Below, one piece after another: positions 63,115 through 64,000 of a stretch of 64,000 nucleotides of DNA. Every line of letters starts with the position of its first letter. Within the stretch, counting starts at the first letter, position 1. Source of the DNA: Allium sativum (Eukaryota > Streptophyta > Magnoliopsida > Asparagales > Amaryllidaceae); the NCBI GenBank assembly GCA_030737875.1, contig CM060915.1:363751863-363815862 (forward strand). Reading direction: 5' to 3'. A program made the translations under genes and the position numbers. A model generated the notes under the pieces. The model was not told where the DNA came from. It ran no database searches and worked only from the letters and a program-made list of their open reading frames with translations.

Positions 63115-63149
63115 ATTTCGGGGACGAAATCCTTTTAAGTGGGGGAGAA
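63115..63149 (+). promoter_or_regulatory. Element G inverted repeat and polypurine tract
   Basis: ATTTCG-GGGA-CGAAAT at 63115-63130, then ttttaagtgggggagaa up to the LTR start at 63150. The stem-loop is identical in C. Confidence 0.82.
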
Positions 63150-63430
63150 TGTAACACCCCGTGTATTCTATAACCGTGAAATTCACAAATTAAAGTATAA
63201 TTAATTTCAAATCAAAGAATTAAGGGAAACGGGATACGCCATTGCGTTTGTCTCGGAAAAATACGCGAAATAGAGTCCGAGTTTTCGAAAAACGGAGTCC
63301 GTATGAAGAAGATATAGCCTCCGGAAGTTTCTGAATTAAGTTTAAAATTCGAACAGCTCAGAAAAACAATTCAAAATTTCAAAATCGGGCCCAATTGGCC
63401 AGGGCGGGAAAATTCCCGCCTATGGCACCC

Positions 63431-63545
63431 AGGTCGACTGGGCAGTCGACCTGGGCTAGCCATGTCGACAGGGCTGTCGACCTGGGCTAGCCATGTCGAC
63501 AGGGCTGTCGACAGGGCTGTCGACCTGGCCCAGAGCCAGGTCGAA
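63431..63545. repeat. Expanded GTCGAC palindromic array, 3' LTR of G
   Basis: Seven GTCGAC sites. A 31-bp unit is in tandem (GTCGACCTGGGC at 63445 and 63476), while the 5' LTR has one such unit. Confidence 0.82.
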
Positions 63546-63703
63546 CCCAGCCCATCCTGGCTGGCCAGGTCTGTGTTTGGCTGATTTTCAGAAGCTTGCT
63601 TTGTCACTAGGGCTAGGTGGCAGCCCCTGATTGGTCTCTCTTTCGAATGAATGGCTATGATCAATCCAAGCAACATCGATGGTCCTAATCAGTTCGTAAA
63701 CTC

Positions 63704-63710
63704 TATAAAA
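63704..63710 (+). promoter_or_regulatory. TATA-like box in 3' LTR of G
   Basis: TATAAAA in the same context as 58610. It is shifted relative to the LTR start by the array expansion. Confidence 0.5.
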
Positions 63711-64000
63711 ATGACCCTAGACTCTACCTAATCTATTCATTCAAAAATAAGAACGAGGCCATCGTGCTGCTGAGGAACGACTAGGAGTAGCCACCAATTT
63801 GAGAGACGATTAGGAGGCAAATTCTAAAGCATAAAGCAACTTAAACAAATCAAATCAACGCCTACGTCAAGGGAGTCGCATCTCCAAATTCCTGAATTGG
63901 AGAATTCATCACACAATTGTAAGTAGAGTATTATTCCGGTATGAACAAATAACTGTGTTTGGTTTGTACACTTGATTTGTGGTGATAAGTAATTCATATT

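Larger units (their letters stand above)
58087..64000 (+). mobile_element. Element G: second gag-only (TR-GAG type) element, cut by window end
   Basis: Same family as C on the opposite strand: LTR starts tgtaacaccccgtgtattct, PBS, 342-aa Gag, polypurine tract, then the first 851 bp of the 3' LTR. The 5' LTR is 3332 bp and the internal region 1731 bp. The 3' LTR end and the second target duplication lie outside. Confidence 0.92.
63150..64000 (+). repeat. 3' LTR of element G, first 851 bp
   Basis: Near-identical to 58087 onwards except for the expanded GTCGAC array. Truncated by the window end. Confidence 0.93.

Noticed and set aside
1..64000. A host gene or an unknown defence-type system
   Set aside because: All intact frames of substance are retrotransposon Gag or Gag-Pol. 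The remaining sequence is LTR or untranslated element DNA.

Overview
The window is a 64-kb block of flowering-plant repetitive DNA, made almost entirely of Ty3/gypsy LTR retrotransposons inserted into one another. I see no host gene, no tRNA or rRNA gene and no bacterial feature. Plant origin is inferred from the gag-protease-RT-RNase H-integrase-chromodomain order, initiator-Met-tRNA primer sites (TGGTATCAGAGC next to an LTR), 5-bp target duplications and LTRs of 3.3-5.4 kb. The coding order and long LTRs fit chromoviruses of the Tekay/Del type. The species cannot be told from the sequence.

Layout, oldest to youngest. Element F (minus strand) is the substrate: about 1-1257 and about 55823-58086 are two halves of one old LTR. 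Element A (plus strand), an LTR only, sits inside F in three pieces: about 1258-3817, 43675-44158 and 55283 to about 55822. Element B (minus, 3818-43669, TSD gggtg) is inserted in A. Its gag-pol carries six in-frame stops. Element C (minus, 14088-22670, TSD atcac) is inserted in B's gag. Element D (minus, 27073-42476, TSD cggcc) is inserted in B's 5' LTR and carries an intact 1414-codon gag-pol. Element E (plus, 44159-55277, TSD ctgag) is a second insertion in A and has giant LTRs around an internal region with no gag or pol. Element G (plus, 58087 to beyond the window end) is inserted in F. The insertion depth reaches four levels (F > A > B > C or D).

C and G belong to one family that encodes only a 342-aa Gag with two CCHC zinc knuckles and no pol. 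This is the architecture described in plants as TR-GAG. Such elements would need protease, reverse transcriptase and integrase in trans; a chromovirus like D is a plausible helper because it has the same primer site and similar signals beside the polypurine tract. E goes further and has lost or never had any coding region (LARD-like).

The most interesting signals outside the genes are: a short inverted repeat just upstream of the polypurine tract in all five elements whose internal region is visible, with a matched base change in the stem; GTCGAC-rich palindromic arrays in C/G LTRs that differ in copy number between the two LTRs of G; a sequence module that lies in the LTR of D but in the internal 3' region of B; and a TATA-like box about 520 bp into the LTR of both C and G, implying a short U3 and a very long R-U5. 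Boundaries of B, C, D and E, and the 5' boundary of G, rest on matching LTR ends and, for B-E, target duplications. Boundaries of A and F are approximate.
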